A stretch of DNA of 64,000 bases from positions 62,001 through 126,000 of the forward strand of contig NZ_CP078138.1 in assembly GCF_019212185.1 (NCBI RefSeq), given 5' to 3'. Below are positions 34,467 to 43,204 of the stretch, in pieces. The position numbers and the translations under genes were made by a program. The stretch's first letter is position 1. Each line of letters begins with the position of its first letter. The notes beneath the pieces were generated by a model. That model was not told the DNA's origin and ran no database searches. It worked only from the letters and a program-made list of their open reading frames with translations. Origin of the DNA: Pseudomonas fluorescens. Lineage in GTDB: Bacteria > Pseudomonadota > Gammaproteobacteria > Pseudomonadales > Pseudomonadaceae.

Positions 34467-35429
34467 ATGCGTAAGTCATTGATGCGTATGACATTACGTC
34501 AGCTTCAGATCTTTAACGAGGTCTGCGATTTGCGTTCCTACAGTCGCGCAGCTGAAGAAATGTCTCTCACTCAGCCGGCCGTCAGCCTACAAATTCGTCA
34601 GCTTGAAGAGCTGATTGGTCAACCTTTGTTCGATTATGTCGGCAAAAAGCTCTACATGACCGAGGCCGCTGAAGCGTTACAGCGAGCCAGTCGAGACATT
34701 TTCGGCCGCCTGGAAAACCTCGATATGCAGCTGTCCGACATGCAAGGATCGCTGCAGGGACAACTCAAACTGGCGGTGGAATCCAGCGCCAAATACTTCG
34801 TCCCGCACCTGTTCGCCGCCTTCAAGCGCCAGCATCCGGAGGTCAATCTGCAGCTGACGGTAGTCAACCGCGGCCAGGTCATCCGACGCCTCTCGGACAA
34901 CCGCGATGACCTGGTGATCATGTCCATGGTGCCCCAGGACATGGGCCTGGAGTTTCTGCCCTTCCTCAATAACCCCATCGTCGCAGTGGCCCCACCGGAT
35001 CACCCGCTGTGCCACATGGGGCCATTGCGCCTGCAGGACCTGGAGCCCTATACCTTGTTGCTGCGCGAGCCGGGCTCAGGGACGAGACTGGCCTGTGAGG
35101 AGTATTTCAAGGAAAAGCGCGTGCACTTCAACCAGACCCAGGAGGTCTCGTCGGCCGAAGCGCAGCGTGAATGCGTGGCGGCGGGTCTGGGCATAGCGCT
35201 GTTGACGCGGCACGCCCTGAACCTGGAGTTGGCAACCGGCGGTCTCAAAGAGCTGCCCGTCGAAGAGTTGCCGTTGTTCCGCAGCTGGTGCCTGGTGCAA
35301 GCCAAGGCGAAGCGCCTGTCACCGGTGGCACATGCATTTCTTGGATTTATCCGCAGCGAACGCGTGCAGATCAGCGCGCTGGTTGAGCGCTTCGGCGGGA
35401 AGTTGCCGACGCCGCCTGCCAGTAATTGA
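34467..35429 (+). CDS. pycR: LysR-family regulator of pyruvate carboxylase
   Basis: A 320-residue LysR-type regulator, CbbR-like in its N-terminus: MTLRQLQIFNEVCDLRSYSRAAEEMSLTQPAVS, with the recognition helix near residues 30-50. The effector domain includes VAPPDHPLC and LLREPGSGTRLACEEYF. It is divergent from pycAB, as PA5437 (PycR) is in P. aeruginosa, where it is reported to affect lipid metabolism and virulence. Three in-frame ATGs (34467, 34482, 34488) could start it; GGAG lies about 10 bases before the first. Its 3' end overlaps a small convergent gene by 59 bp. Confidence 0.88.
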   Translation: MRKSLMRMTLRQLQIFNEVCDLRSYSRAAEEMSLTQPAVSLQIRQLEELIGQPLFDYVGKKLYMTEAAEALQRASRDIFGRLENLDMQLSDMQGSLQGQLKLAVESSAKYFVPHLFAAFKRQHPEVNLQLTVVNRGQVIRRLSDNRDDLVIMSMVPQDMGLEFLPFLNNPIVAVAPPDHPLCHMGPLRLQDLEPYTLLLREPGSGTRLACEEYFKEKRVHFNQTQEVSSAEAQRECVAAGLGIALLTRHALNLELATGGLKELPVEELPLFRSWCLVQAKAKRLSPVAHAFLGFIRSERVQISALVERFGGKLPTPPASN

Positions 35430-35583
35430 GTTCCAGACTGTCGGGAAAATCGCCTATTTCAGCGAGAAGTTGCCGCTGCTCGCAGCGATCTTCAATCGCA
35501 CGACGGAACGCCATGCGGCGCTGATCTTCTTGCTGACGGCGGGTTTTGACAGCGCTGTTGCGTTCTTCGTAGGGCTGGGCCAT
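35371..35583 (-). CDS. Small basic protein, possibly PA3496-like
   Basis: A 70-residue, strongly charged protein. The segment NSAVKTRRQQEDQRRMAFRR recalls the small Pseudomonas proteins annotated as the PA3496 family (putative envelope integrity), though I compare from memory only. A clear ribosome site (GGGAGA, 7 bases before the ATG) supports translation. It has no signal peptide or membrane segment. Its last 20 codons run antisense to the end of pycR, so the C-terminal part may not be conserved. Confidence 0.6.
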   Translation of the reverse strand: MAQPYEERNSAVKTRRQQEDQRRMAFRRAIEDRCEQRQLLAEIGDFPDSLELNYWQAASATSRRSAQPAR

Positions 35584-35687
35584 TTCGAGTCTCCCAAGGC
35601 GTGTACGGGAGTTTCACGATAGGGCTCGGGGATGACGGTTTGGCGGCGCGAGGGTTACAGACAGATGAATGTTGACCTCATCCGGAC

Positions 35688-36554
35688 TTAGTCATCCAGC
35701 GCTTTCACCGACTTGGGCGATAGCCGCAGGCTGCGAAGGCTGCGTTTGACGCTCTTGAGGTGATTGACCAGGCTCGGTCCGCGCGCCATGGCAACTCCCA
35801 TGGCCAGGACATCGATCACCACCAGGTGGGCGATCCGCGAGGTCAGTGGCGTATAGATTTCGGTATCTTCATGCACGTCGATCGCCAGATTGACAGTCGA
35901 CAGCTCAGCCAATGGCGTCTGGCTCGGGCAGAGAGTGATCAAAGACGCGCCGCTTTCACGCACCAGGTTGGCGGTAATCAACAAGTCCTTGGAGCGGCCC
36001 GACTGGGAGATACAGATCGCCACGTCACTGGGCTTGAGCGTCACCGCCGACATCGCCTGCATATGCGGGTCGGAATAGGCCGCGGCCGTGAGCAGCAAGC
36101 GGAAGAACTTATGCTGGGCGTCCGCCGCCACGGCACCCGAGGCACCAAAACCGTAGAACTCGACACGCTGGGCCTGGGACATCAAGGATACAGCCCGCTG
36201 CAGCTCCACAGGATCGAGCTTCTCGCGAACCTCCATCAGCGTGTGCAGGGTGGTGTCGAAAATTTTCAGGCTGTAATCGGCGACCGAGTCGTCTTCGTGA
36301 ATAGCGAACTGTCCAAAACTCGCGCCGGCCGCCAGGCTCTGCGCCAGTTTCAACTTGAGATCCTGGAAGCCGGAACAACCGATGGCGCGACAGAAACGCA
36401 CGATAGTCGGTTCGCTGATGCCCACACTATGGGCAAGATCCGCCATGGAGCTGTGCATCACCGCCGCAGGGTCAAGCAGCACGTGATCGGCAACCTTGAG
36501 CTCCGATTTGCGTAACAGGTGGCGAGACTGGGCGATATGTTGCAACAGGTTCAA
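35688..36554 (-). CDS. RpiR-family sugar-phosphate-sensing regulator (HexR-like)
   Basis: A 288-residue regulator with an N-terminal RpiR helix-turn-helix (about 20-75: DLAHSVGISEPTIVRFCRAIGC) and a C-terminal SIS sugar-phosphate domain (about 120-255: GFGASGAVAADAQHKFFRL, ISQSGRSKDLL, TPLTSRIAHLVVIDVLA). It resembles HexR but is a different paralogue from the HexR beside zwf-1; PAO1 PA5438 fits better (from memory). The only usable start is a TTG at 36554, since an in-frame stop lies upstream with no ATG or GTG between. A perfect HexR-type palindrome stands 46 bp upstream. No zwf or edd gene is adjacent. Confidence 0.82.
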   Translation of the reverse strand: MNLLQHIAQSRHLLRKSELKVADHVLLDPAAVMHSSMADLAHSVGISEPTIVRFCRAIGCSGFQDLKLKLAQSLAAGASFGQFAIHEDDSVADYSLKIFDTTLHTLMEVREKLDPVELQRAVSLMSQAQRVEFYGFGASGAVAADAQHKFFRLLLTAAAYSDPHMQAMSAVTLKPSDVAICISQSGRSKDLLITANLVRESGASLITLCPSQTPLAELSTVNLAIDVHEDTEIYTPLTSRIAHLVVIDVLAMGVAMARGPSLVNHLKSVKRSLRSLRLSPKSVKALDD

Positions 36555-36599
36555 AGGGCAGGACTCGTCGGTAGGGGCTGGCGCCGGGGAGGTAGTACG

Positions 36600-36618
36600 C
36601 TTGTAGTTATACTACAAG
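36600..36618. promoter_or_regulatory. HexR-type operator palindrome
   Basis: CTTGTAGT-TAT-ACTACAAG is a perfect inverted repeat. Its core TGTAGTTATACTACA fits the gammaproteobacterial HexR motif TGTARTWWWAYTACA exactly. It lies upstream of the RpiR/HexR-like gene, which suggests autoregulation. Confidence 0.75.
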
Positions 36619-36884
36619 AATCCGCTTTTTGCCTGCCCAATGCGTAACCGCGTCCCTCGATTTCAGCTGGGCGCACCTCATGTAGCACTGTCAGGCGGGC
36701 GCGTTATCCGCTGCCACCCCTCGAACCAGGCTTCCTGACCAGTTATTCAGGCACTCAACCCAGTTGCGCAAGCCAAATATGTAACCTTACAAACACACTA
36801 ATTAAATACCGCGAAAATCAGAAGTGCCTTGGTTAAATCCCATGCGCAGGAAGCAATTAATCTTTAATCATGGAGCATTAACCA
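36619..36884. other. Intergenic region, no gene seen
   Basis: These 266 bases become steadily AT-rich toward the small gene at 36885 and presumably hold its promoter. I see no ORF with a ribosome site and no terminator. A 12-bp palindrome TGTAACCTTACA lies at 36780-36791 but has the wrong spacing for a HexR site. Confidence 0.4.
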
Positions 36885-37199
36885 ATGACTGTTAAAAGCA
36901 AAAACTGGACTGCACAAATCGATCGCATGCCCGGCGCAAAGCCTAATTTCCGTGTCTACGGAACCGTCACCGTTGCCCACCCGGGCATCACGCCGAAGCT
37001 GGTCAAGAGCCCGGTACAGGACACGCCATATCTACCACTGGAGCTGATTCTGGAAAGCAATGATGGAATCAACATTCAGGTCGAGACAGACAAGTTTGTC
37101 GAATACAAAGTTGAAGGCGACTACCCTGTAAGCGCCGTTGGAATCCACTATAAAGGCCAACTAATCCAGCACATCGATGAAGTGCTGGTCACCCAGTAA
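36885..37199 (+). CDS. Small protein of unknown function
   Basis: A 104-residue protein I do not recognise. It is rich in beta-prone segments (NFRVYGTVTVAHPG, LPLELILESNDGINIQVETD, YPVSAVGIHYKG) and has no Cys, signal peptide or membrane helix; a small beta-sandwich is plausible. GGAG lies 9 bases before the ATG, and a stem-loop follows the stop, so it looks like a real single-gene unit. Its AT content is above that of its neighbours. It stands where PAO1 has sugar-catabolic genes beside the RpiR regulator, so it may be an insertion. Confidence 0.65.
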   Translation: MTVKSKNWTAQIDRMPGAKPNFRVYGTVTVAHPGITPKLVKSPVQDTPYLPLELILESNDGINIQVETDKFVEYKVEGDYPVSAVGIHYKGQLIQHIDEVLVTQ

Positions 37200-37210
37200 A
37201 TCCTCATTAA

Positions 37211-37243
37211 CCTCCCGACAGTGCACCTATGACTTTCGGGAGG
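37211..37243. terminator. Stem-loop between converging genes
   Basis: CCTCCCGA (37211-37218) pairs with TCGGGAGG (37236-37243) across a 17-nt loop, in the gap between the small gene and the GGDEF/EAL gene. No T-run follows on either strand. Confidence 0.5.
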
Positions 37244-37244
37244 C

Positions 37245-40130
37245 TCACTGACGTTTCAAGACTTGAACGGCATCCCGCTCACGCAGCAGACACCCAAGCC
37301 CCTCGGCCTCCATCGGCCTGCTGATCAAATAACCCTGCACTTCGTCACAGCGTTCGGCCTTGAGGAACTCGAGCTGCTCGACTCGCTCGACCCCTTCAGC
37401 CACCACCTTGAGCGACAGGCCATGGGCCATGGCGATGATTGCTCGGGTAATGGCCACGTCGGCATCGCCCTCGCCAAGCCCGCGAATGAAGGCCTGATCG
37501 ATTTTCACGTAATCCACCGGAATGCGTTTGAGGTAGCTCAACGACGAATATCCAGTGCCAAAATCGTCGATAGCCAGCTTTACCCCCAGATCGCGCAATT
37601 GCCGAAAGGTCACGATGATGTGCTCAACACTGTCGAGTAACTGGCTTTCGGTCAGCTCCAGCTCCAGGTAGTGCGGCGCTAGTCCGGTTTCATCAAGGAC
37701 CTGGCGCACCAGACTGACCAACTTGCCCTGGCGCAATTGATGGACCGATAGATTGACCGACACCCGGATCGGCTCCAGCCCCTGACGCTGCCACTCACAC
37801 GCCTGCCAACAGGCCTGGCGCAATACAAACTCGCCAATCGCGCCGATCAGCCCGGTCTCCTCGGCCAGGCCGATAAAATCCCCCGGCGGCACCCGCCCCA
37901 TCGTTGGGTGATCCCAGCGCACCAATGCCTCAGCGGCGTTCAGGCGACCTGTGGCCAGGCACAGCTTGGGCTGGTAATAGACTTTAAGCTGCTGCTCCTC
38001 AATGGCCTTGCGCAATTGGTTTTCCAATTGCAATCGCTCAAGGGTACTGGCCTGAAGGCTGTCGGTATAAAACTGGAAGTTGTTACCTCCCAAATGCTTT
38101 GCATGCTGCATGGCCATATTCGATTGGCTGACCAGCGTCGAAATTTGCCGGGCATTGTCCGGCAACATGCTGATACCCATCGACGCACTCACGACCAGCT
38201 CATGCCCTTCGATGGTCATTGGCACGCGCAGCTTATTCGCCAGTCGGGTCGCCACCCGCGCCAGGCTCGACAAACTGCCATAGGCATCGAAAAGCACGGC
38301 AAACTCATCGCTGGACAGGCGAGCGATGGTGTCCGCTTCCGGCAGCGCATTGACCAGGCGCCGAGCCATCTTCTGCAACAGTTGGTCGGCCACATCATGA
38401 CCAAGGCTGTCATTGAGTAACTTGAAACGGTCGAGGTTGATATGCAGCAACGCCAGACTGCGACCTCCCTGCTGCACGCGTTGATGGGCTTCATGCAGGC
38501 GCTCACGGAACAACGAACGATTCGCCAGGCCCGTCAGGTCGTCATAGTGGGTCAGGTAGCGCATTCGTTCTTCAGCGGCGCGGCGCGCCGAAAGATCGGC
38601 GAAGAACCCTACTATATGACTGACGTTTCCTCGGCGATCGCGCACTACGCTTAGTTGCAGCCATTGCGGATACAGCTCACCGTTTTTACGGGCCTCGACC
38701 AGTTCTCCCTGCCAATGACCCGACTGCTCCAGGGCTTTCTGGATCGATGGAAAGTGCCGACGCGCATCACGACTGCAGGGTAGCTCGACCACATTGCGCC
38801 CCAGCAGATCCTCCATCTGATAACCGCTGACCCGGCTGAACGCCTGATTGACGGCAATCAGCATGTAGTTCGGGTCGAGGATCACGATGCCTTCACTGGC
38901 CGCTTCAAACACCGTCGCCGCTAACTGGCGTTGCTCCTCCAGATCTTTGCTGACGCTGATGTCGCGGCGCGTCCCGACCATGCGCAACACCCGCCCTGCC
39001 GGGCTGCGCTGCACGGCGCGCCCCCGATCTTCGATCCACACCCAATGTCCGTCGCCATGGCGCACCCGATATTCGATCTGATAGTCCTCACTGCGCCCCT
39101 TCAGATGCTCCACCAACGCCCGCCGCAGCGGCGGTAAGTCCTCAGGATGCAAGCGCGGTTTCAATTGACTGGGCATCCCGGTGACGAAAGCCGGCTCAAT
39201 ACCGAGCAACTCTTCAAGCTGGGTGTGGTGCACTTCATCGGTTTGGAGATTCCAGTCCCACAAGCCCAATTCACTGGCCTTCAGCGCCAACGCCAGACGG
39301 GCTTCGCTTTTGCTCAAAGCCTGATTGGCGTCGTCCAGTTCAAGACTGCTTTGCGCCACCCGGCCTTGCAGCTCAACCTGTGCGGCGCGCAATAGCGCTT
39401 CCGCCTCGCGGCGCTGTTCGACTTCCCGCGCCAGGGCCTGGTTAAGCTGATCACTTTCACTTTGCGCCTGCTGCAGGTGCTCGATCAGCGCCTGATTCTG
39501 GAAGCGGCGCAATAACCGTCCATGGATCAAGCGATTGACCTGCCATGCCACCACACTCAGGGCGCCCAGCAGGATCAAACCAAGCCAGCCCCATCCCTGC
39601 TGTTGTTCGTTCGCTCCCCAAAACAGATAACCAACGGCTGGCAGCAGACAAGGCAGGGTAAATGACAGAAAAGCCGGCGCGCTGACCGCATACGCCACAC
39701 TGGCCGAGAGTGTTGCCGCACCGATCAGGCCGAATACCCAGGCTTGCTGAAGGAAATTGTCGGTGGGCGCAAGGGCGATGCCGGCTGCGGCCAGGGTCAG
39801 GCCGCTGACGGCGGATCCCAAGAGAAACATGCGTCGCCAGATTGGCTGGGCTTGACGGCTGGGCATCGCCGAATCGAAGGCCGCCACTTGAATGACCCGC
39901 AATGCCACCAGTAATAACAGCCACACCAGCCAGACACTGATCAGCCAAGAGCGCGGCGGACTCCAGAGCAGGCCGGCGCATACCAGGCCGTTGAGTAACA
40001 TGAACAACGTCGGCAGCAGCGAGCCCTGATAAAGCAGCCGTGTGCGCTCAACCGCCAGCTCCATGGCGTATTGCTTGCGGATAACCTGCGGCTCGACAAA
40101 GGCGCCAGCCAGGCTGGAGTTGGGGGTCAT
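37245..40130 (-). CDS. Membrane PAS-PAS-GGDEF-EAL protein, probable c-di-GMP phosphodiesterase
   Basis: A 961-residue signalling protein. Order: five to six membrane helices (about 30-205), a coiled coil (about 210-280), two PAS domains with PAC tails (about 285-400 and 410-520), a GGDEF domain (about 540-695) and an EAL domain (about 710-955). The cyclase signature is SSDEF (near 606-610) instead of GGDEF, so cyclase activity is doubtful. The EAL domain keeps EALVRW, the Asn/Glu metal ligands (VSVNLSVHQL, LELTES) and DDFGTGYSSLSYL, so it should hydrolyse c-di-GMP. By position it matches PA5442 of PAO1. ATG 40130 is preferred to a TTG two codons earlier. Confidence 0.88.
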   Translation of the reverse strand: MTPNSSLAGAFVEPQVIRKQYAMELAVERTRLLYQGSLLPTLFMLLNGLVCAGLLWSPPRSWLISVWLVWLLLLVALRVIQVAAFDSAMPSRQAQPIWRRMFLLGSAVSGLTLAAAGIALAPTDNFLQQAWVFGLIGAATLSASVAYAVSAPAFLSFTLPCLLPAVGYLFWGANEQQQGWGWLGLILLGALSVVAWQVNRLIHGRLLRRFQNQALIEHLQQAQSESDQLNQALAREVEQRREAEALLRAAQVELQGRVAQSSLELDDANQALSKSEARLALALKASELGLWDWNLQTDEVHHTQLEELLGIEPAFVTGMPSQLKPRLHPEDLPPLRRALVEHLKGRSEDYQIEYRVRHGDGHWVWIEDRGRAVQRSPAGRVLRMVGTRRDISVSKDLEEQRQLAATVFEAASEGIVILDPNYMLIAVNQAFSRVSGYQMEDLLGRNVVELPCSRDARRHFPSIQKALEQSGHWQGELVEARKNGELYPQWLQLSVVRDRRGNVSHIVGFFADLSARRAAEERMRYLTHYDDLTGLANRSLFRERLHEAHQRVQQGGRSLALLHINLDRFKLLNDSLGHDVADQLLQKMARRLVNALPEADTIARLSSDEFAVLFDAYGSLSSLARVATRLANKLRVPMTIEGHELVVSASMGISMLPDNARQISTLVSQSNMAMQHAKHLGGNNFQFYTDSLQASTLERLQLENQLRKAIEEQQLKVYYQPKLCLATGRLNAAEALVRWDHPTMGRVPPGDFIGLAEETGLIGAIGEFVLRQACWQACEWQRQGLEPIRVSVNLSVHQLRQGKLVSLVRQVLDETGLAPHYLELELTESQLLDSVEHIIVTFRQLRDLGVKLAIDDFGTGYSSLSYLKRIPVDYVKIDQAFIRGLGEGDADVAITRAIIAMAHGLSLKVVAEGVERVEQLEFLKAERCDEVQGYLISRPMEAEGLGCLLRERDAVQVLKRQ

Positions 40131-40391
40131 AGGCAAGGATCTTGTTCTTATAAGAAGTGGCCACGCTGGGCCGAAACATCACCGGAGCATACACAAGCAA
40201 TGGTCCTGACCAAACCGCCACGGCGGATAAAAACCAGGCAACCGATGGGCTGCACTTTGCCCCGAAGCTGCCGGGGGCACGGCCTGTGAGGGCTGGCGAG
40301 AAATGACCGAGCGGTCGCTCTCGGTAATTCTTTCATCGGTAAATGCAAAGCTCGGTTTGCCCGGTTTGACGCGGCACCCTAGAATGCCCCG

Positions 40392-42572
40392 ATGCGCGAT
40401 GATCTCTCCCTTTTGCTGAATTCCCTCAACGATGCCCAACGGCAGGCTGTAGCGGCCTCCGTGGGGCGTCAGTTGGTCCTGGCCGGTGCTGGCTCCGGTA
40501 AAACCCGAGTGCTGGTGCACCGTATCGCCTGGTTGATCCAGGTCGAAAACGCCTCGCCCCACTCCATCCTGTCGGTGACGTTCACCAACAAGGCCGCTGC
40601 GGAGATGCGCCATCGCATCGAGCAGTTGATGGGTATCAACCCGGCCGGTATGTGGGTCGGCACCTTCCACGGTCTGGCGCACCGCCTATTACGGGCACAC
40701 TGGCAGGAAGCCGGCCTGAGCCAGACCTTCCAGATCCTCGACAGCGACGACCAGCAACGCCTGGTCAAGCGCGTGATCCGCGAGTTGGGTCTGGACGAAC
40801 AGCGCTGGCCCGCGCGCCAGGCGCAGTGGTTTATCAACGGACAGAAAGATGAAGGCCTGCGCCCTCAACACATCCAGGCCAGCGGCGATCTGTTCCTGGG
40901 CACCATGCGCAGTATCTACGAAGCCTATGAGGCTGCTTGCCTGCGCGCCGGCGTCATCGACTTCTCCGAACTGCTGCTGCGCGCCCTCGATCTGTGGCGC
41001 GACCATCCGGGCCTGTTGGCGCACTATCAGAAACGCTTCCGCCATGTGCTGGTGGACGAGTTCCAGGACACCAACGCCGTGCAGTACGCCTGGTTGCGAC
41101 TGCTGGCCAAGGGCGGCGACAGCCTGATGGTAGTGGGCGATGACGACCAGTCGATCTACGGCTGGCGCGGCGCGAAAATCGAAAATATCCATCAGTATTC
41201 AGCCGATTTCCCTGACGCTGAAGTGATTCGCCTGGAGCAGAACTATCGCTCCACGGCCGGCATTCTCAAGGCGGCAAACGCCTTGATTGCCAATAACACC
41301 GGGCGCCTGGGCAAAGAGTTGTGGACCGACGGCGGTGACGGCGAAGCCATCAACCTCTACGCTGCGTTCAACGAACACGATGAAGCGCGTTATGTTGTCG
41401 AAACCATCGAGAGCGCGCTGAAAACCGGCATGGCCCGCAGCGATATCGCGATTTTGTACCGCTCCAACGCCCAATCGCGGGTATTGGAAGAAGCCCTGTT
41501 GCGCGAACGCATTCCGTATCGCATCTATGGCGGCCAGCGCTTCTTCGAGCGTGCCGAAATCAAGAACGCCATGGCCTACCTGCGCTTGCTCGAAGGTCGT
41601 GGCAATGACGCGGCACTGGAGCGGGTGATCAACGTTCCGGCCCGGGGCATTGGCGAAAAGACCGTCGAAGCCATCCGCGACCACGCCCGTCACAGTGATG
41701 TGTCGATGTGGGAAGCCATGCGCCAGCTGGTCGCCAATAAAGGCCTGACCGGTCGTGCGGCGGGCGCCTTGGGCGCGTTCATCGAGTTGATCGAGAACCT
41801 GGCGGCGAAAACCGTCGAAATGCCACTGCACCTGATGACCCAGACGGTCATCGAGCAGTCCGGCCTGATCGCCTATCACGAAGCGGAAAAAGGCGAAAAA
41901 GGCCAGGCGCGGGTAGAAAACCTTGAGGAACTGGTCAGCGCCGCGCGCAACTTCGAAAACAGCGAAGAAGACGAAGACCTGACCCCCTTGGCCGCGTTCC
42001 TCGGCCATGCCTCACTGGAAGCCGGTGACACCCAGGCCGACGAGCACGAAGACAGCATTCAGTTGATGACCTTGCACAGCGCCAAGGGCCTGGAATTTCC
42101 CTACGTGTTCCTGGTGGGCATGGAAGAGGGCCTGTTCCCGCACAAGATGAGCCTGGAAGAACCCGGCCGCCTTGAAGAGGAACGTCGCCTAGCGTACGTC
42201 GGCATCACCCGCGCCATGCAGAACCTGGTAATGACCTATGCTGAAACCCGGCGCCTGTACGGCAGCGAAACCTACAACAAAGTGTCGCGCTTCGTTCGCG
42301 AAGTGCCCAAGGGTCTGATCCAGGAAGTGCGCCTGTCCAACAGCGTCAGTCGTCCTTTCAGCGGCCAGAAGCAGAGTACCAGCAGCATGTTCGCTGGCGC
42401 AGAGATCCCGGAAACCGCTTTCAGCCTGGGTCAGCAAGTGCAACATGCGGTCTTCGGCGAAGGGGTGATCCTCAACTTCGAAGGTTCGGGCGCCCAGGCG
42501 CGCGTGCAAGTGAACTTCAGCGAAGGCAGCAAATGGCTGATGCTCGGCTACGCCAAGCTCGAGGCCATCTGA
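40392..42572 (+). CDS. uvrD: DNA helicase II
   Basis: Superfamily 1 3'-5' helicase for nucleotide-excision and mismatch repair. It has 726 residues, the family length. Helicase motifs are in order: LAGAGSGKTRVL (motif I, near residue 30), TFTNKAAAEMRHRI (Ia), VDEFQDTNAVQY (II, near 220), GDDDQSIYGWRGA (III), LEQNYRS (IV), LMTLHSAKGLEFPYVFLVG (V, near 560) and YVGITRAM (VI). A C-terminal Tudor-like stretch, HAVFGEGVILNFEG, closes the protein. The EamA-type gene follows after 13 bp. Confidence 0.97.
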   Translation: MRDDLSLLLNSLNDAQRQAVAASVGRQLVLAGAGSGKTRVLVHRIAWLIQVENASPHSILSVTFTNKAAAEMRHRIEQLMGINPAGMWVGTFHGLAHRLLRAHWQEAGLSQTFQILDSDDQQRLVKRVIRELGLDEQRWPARQAQWFINGQKDEGLRPQHIQASGDLFLGTMRSIYEAYEAACLRAGVIDFSELLLRALDLWRDHPGLLAHYQKRFRHVLVDEFQDTNAVQYAWLRLLAKGGDSLMVVGDDDQSIYGWRGAKIENIHQYSADFPDAEVIRLEQNYRSTAGILKAANALIANNTGRLGKELWTDGGDGEAINLYAAFNEHDEARYVVETIESALKTGMARSDIAILYRSNAQSRVLEEALLRERIPYRIYGGQRFFERAEIKNAMAYLRLLEGRGNDAALERVINVPARGIGEKTVEAIRDHARHSDVSMWEAMRQLVANKGLTGRAAGALGAFIELIENLAAKTVEMPLHLMTQTVIEQSGLIAYHEAEKGEKGQARVENLEELVSAARNFENSEEDEDLTPLAAFLGHASLEAGDTQADEHEDSIQLMTLHSAKGLEFPYVFLVGMEEGLFPHKMSLEEPGRLEEERRLAYVGITRAMQNLVMTYAETRRLYGSETYNKVSRFVREVPKGLIQEVRLSNSVSRPFSGQKQSTSSMFAGAEIPETAFSLGQQVQHAVFGEGVILNFEGSGAQARVQVNFSEGSKWLMLGYAKLEAI

Positions 42573-42585
42573 GGAAATCATCGAC

Positions 42586-43026
42586 ATGGGCTCGGGTTTC
42601 TTTTCCTCCTGGACATTCTGGGCCCTGATGTCGGCAGCTTTCGCGGCCCTGACCGCGATCTTTGCCAAGGTCGGCATTGAAAACGTCAATTCCGACTTCG
42701 CGACGCTACTGCGTACGATCGTGGTGCTGGTCAGCCTGGCCTTGATTTTGTACGCAACGGGCCAATATCAATCCCTGGGATCGATCTCCGGCAAAAGCTA
42801 TTTGTTCCTGCTGTTATCAGGGCTGGCGACCGGCGCCTCGTGGATCTGCTACTTCCGTGCGCTCAAGCTCGGACCGGCCTCGCTGGTCGCCCCGGTGGAC
42901 AAGCTCAGCGTGGTGCTGGTGGCAGTACTGGGGGTGATCCTGCTGGGGGAGAGACTCGACCTGCGGCAATGGGCTGGGATCGGCCTGATATCAGCGGGCG
43001 TAGTTCTATTGGCACTACGCCGCTAA
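42586..43026 (+). CDS. Half-size EamA-domain membrane transporter
   Basis: A 146-residue inner-membrane protein with one EamA domain of five helices (AALTAIFAKVGIENVNSDFA, LLSGLATGASWICYFRALK, APVDKLSVVLVAVLGVILLGE). Full DMT carriers have two such domains, so this one should dimerise. The substrate is unknown. AGGAAA before the ATG and a 13-bp gap from uvrD suggest cotranscription. The next 178 bases (43027-43204) hold no gene. Confidence 0.85.
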   Translation: MGSGFFSSWTFWALMSAAFAALTAIFAKVGIENVNSDFATLLRTIVVLVSLALILYATGQYQSLGSISGKSYLFLLLSGLATGASWICYFRALKLGPASLVAPVDKLSVVLVAVLGVILLGERLDLRQWAGIGLISAGVVLLALRR

Positions 43027-43204
43027 ACGACTTTTCTAATGAACCAAGCACCCCGTCCTACAGACAAAAGAACATAGCCCTACACGTACCGACTGAGCTG
43101 AACGCAGCCTGTCAGGCAAAAGCCCGAAACACTCTGCCGCTAGCCAGTAACACTTCACCTGTGCAACATGGCGCGCGTGCCATCCACAAATGGGAATTCC
43201 CTTT

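Noticed and set aside
36780..36791. TGTAACCTTACA as a second HexR operator
   Set aside because: The half-sites resemble TGTAA/TTACA but are separated by 2 bp instead of 5, so the geometry does not fit.
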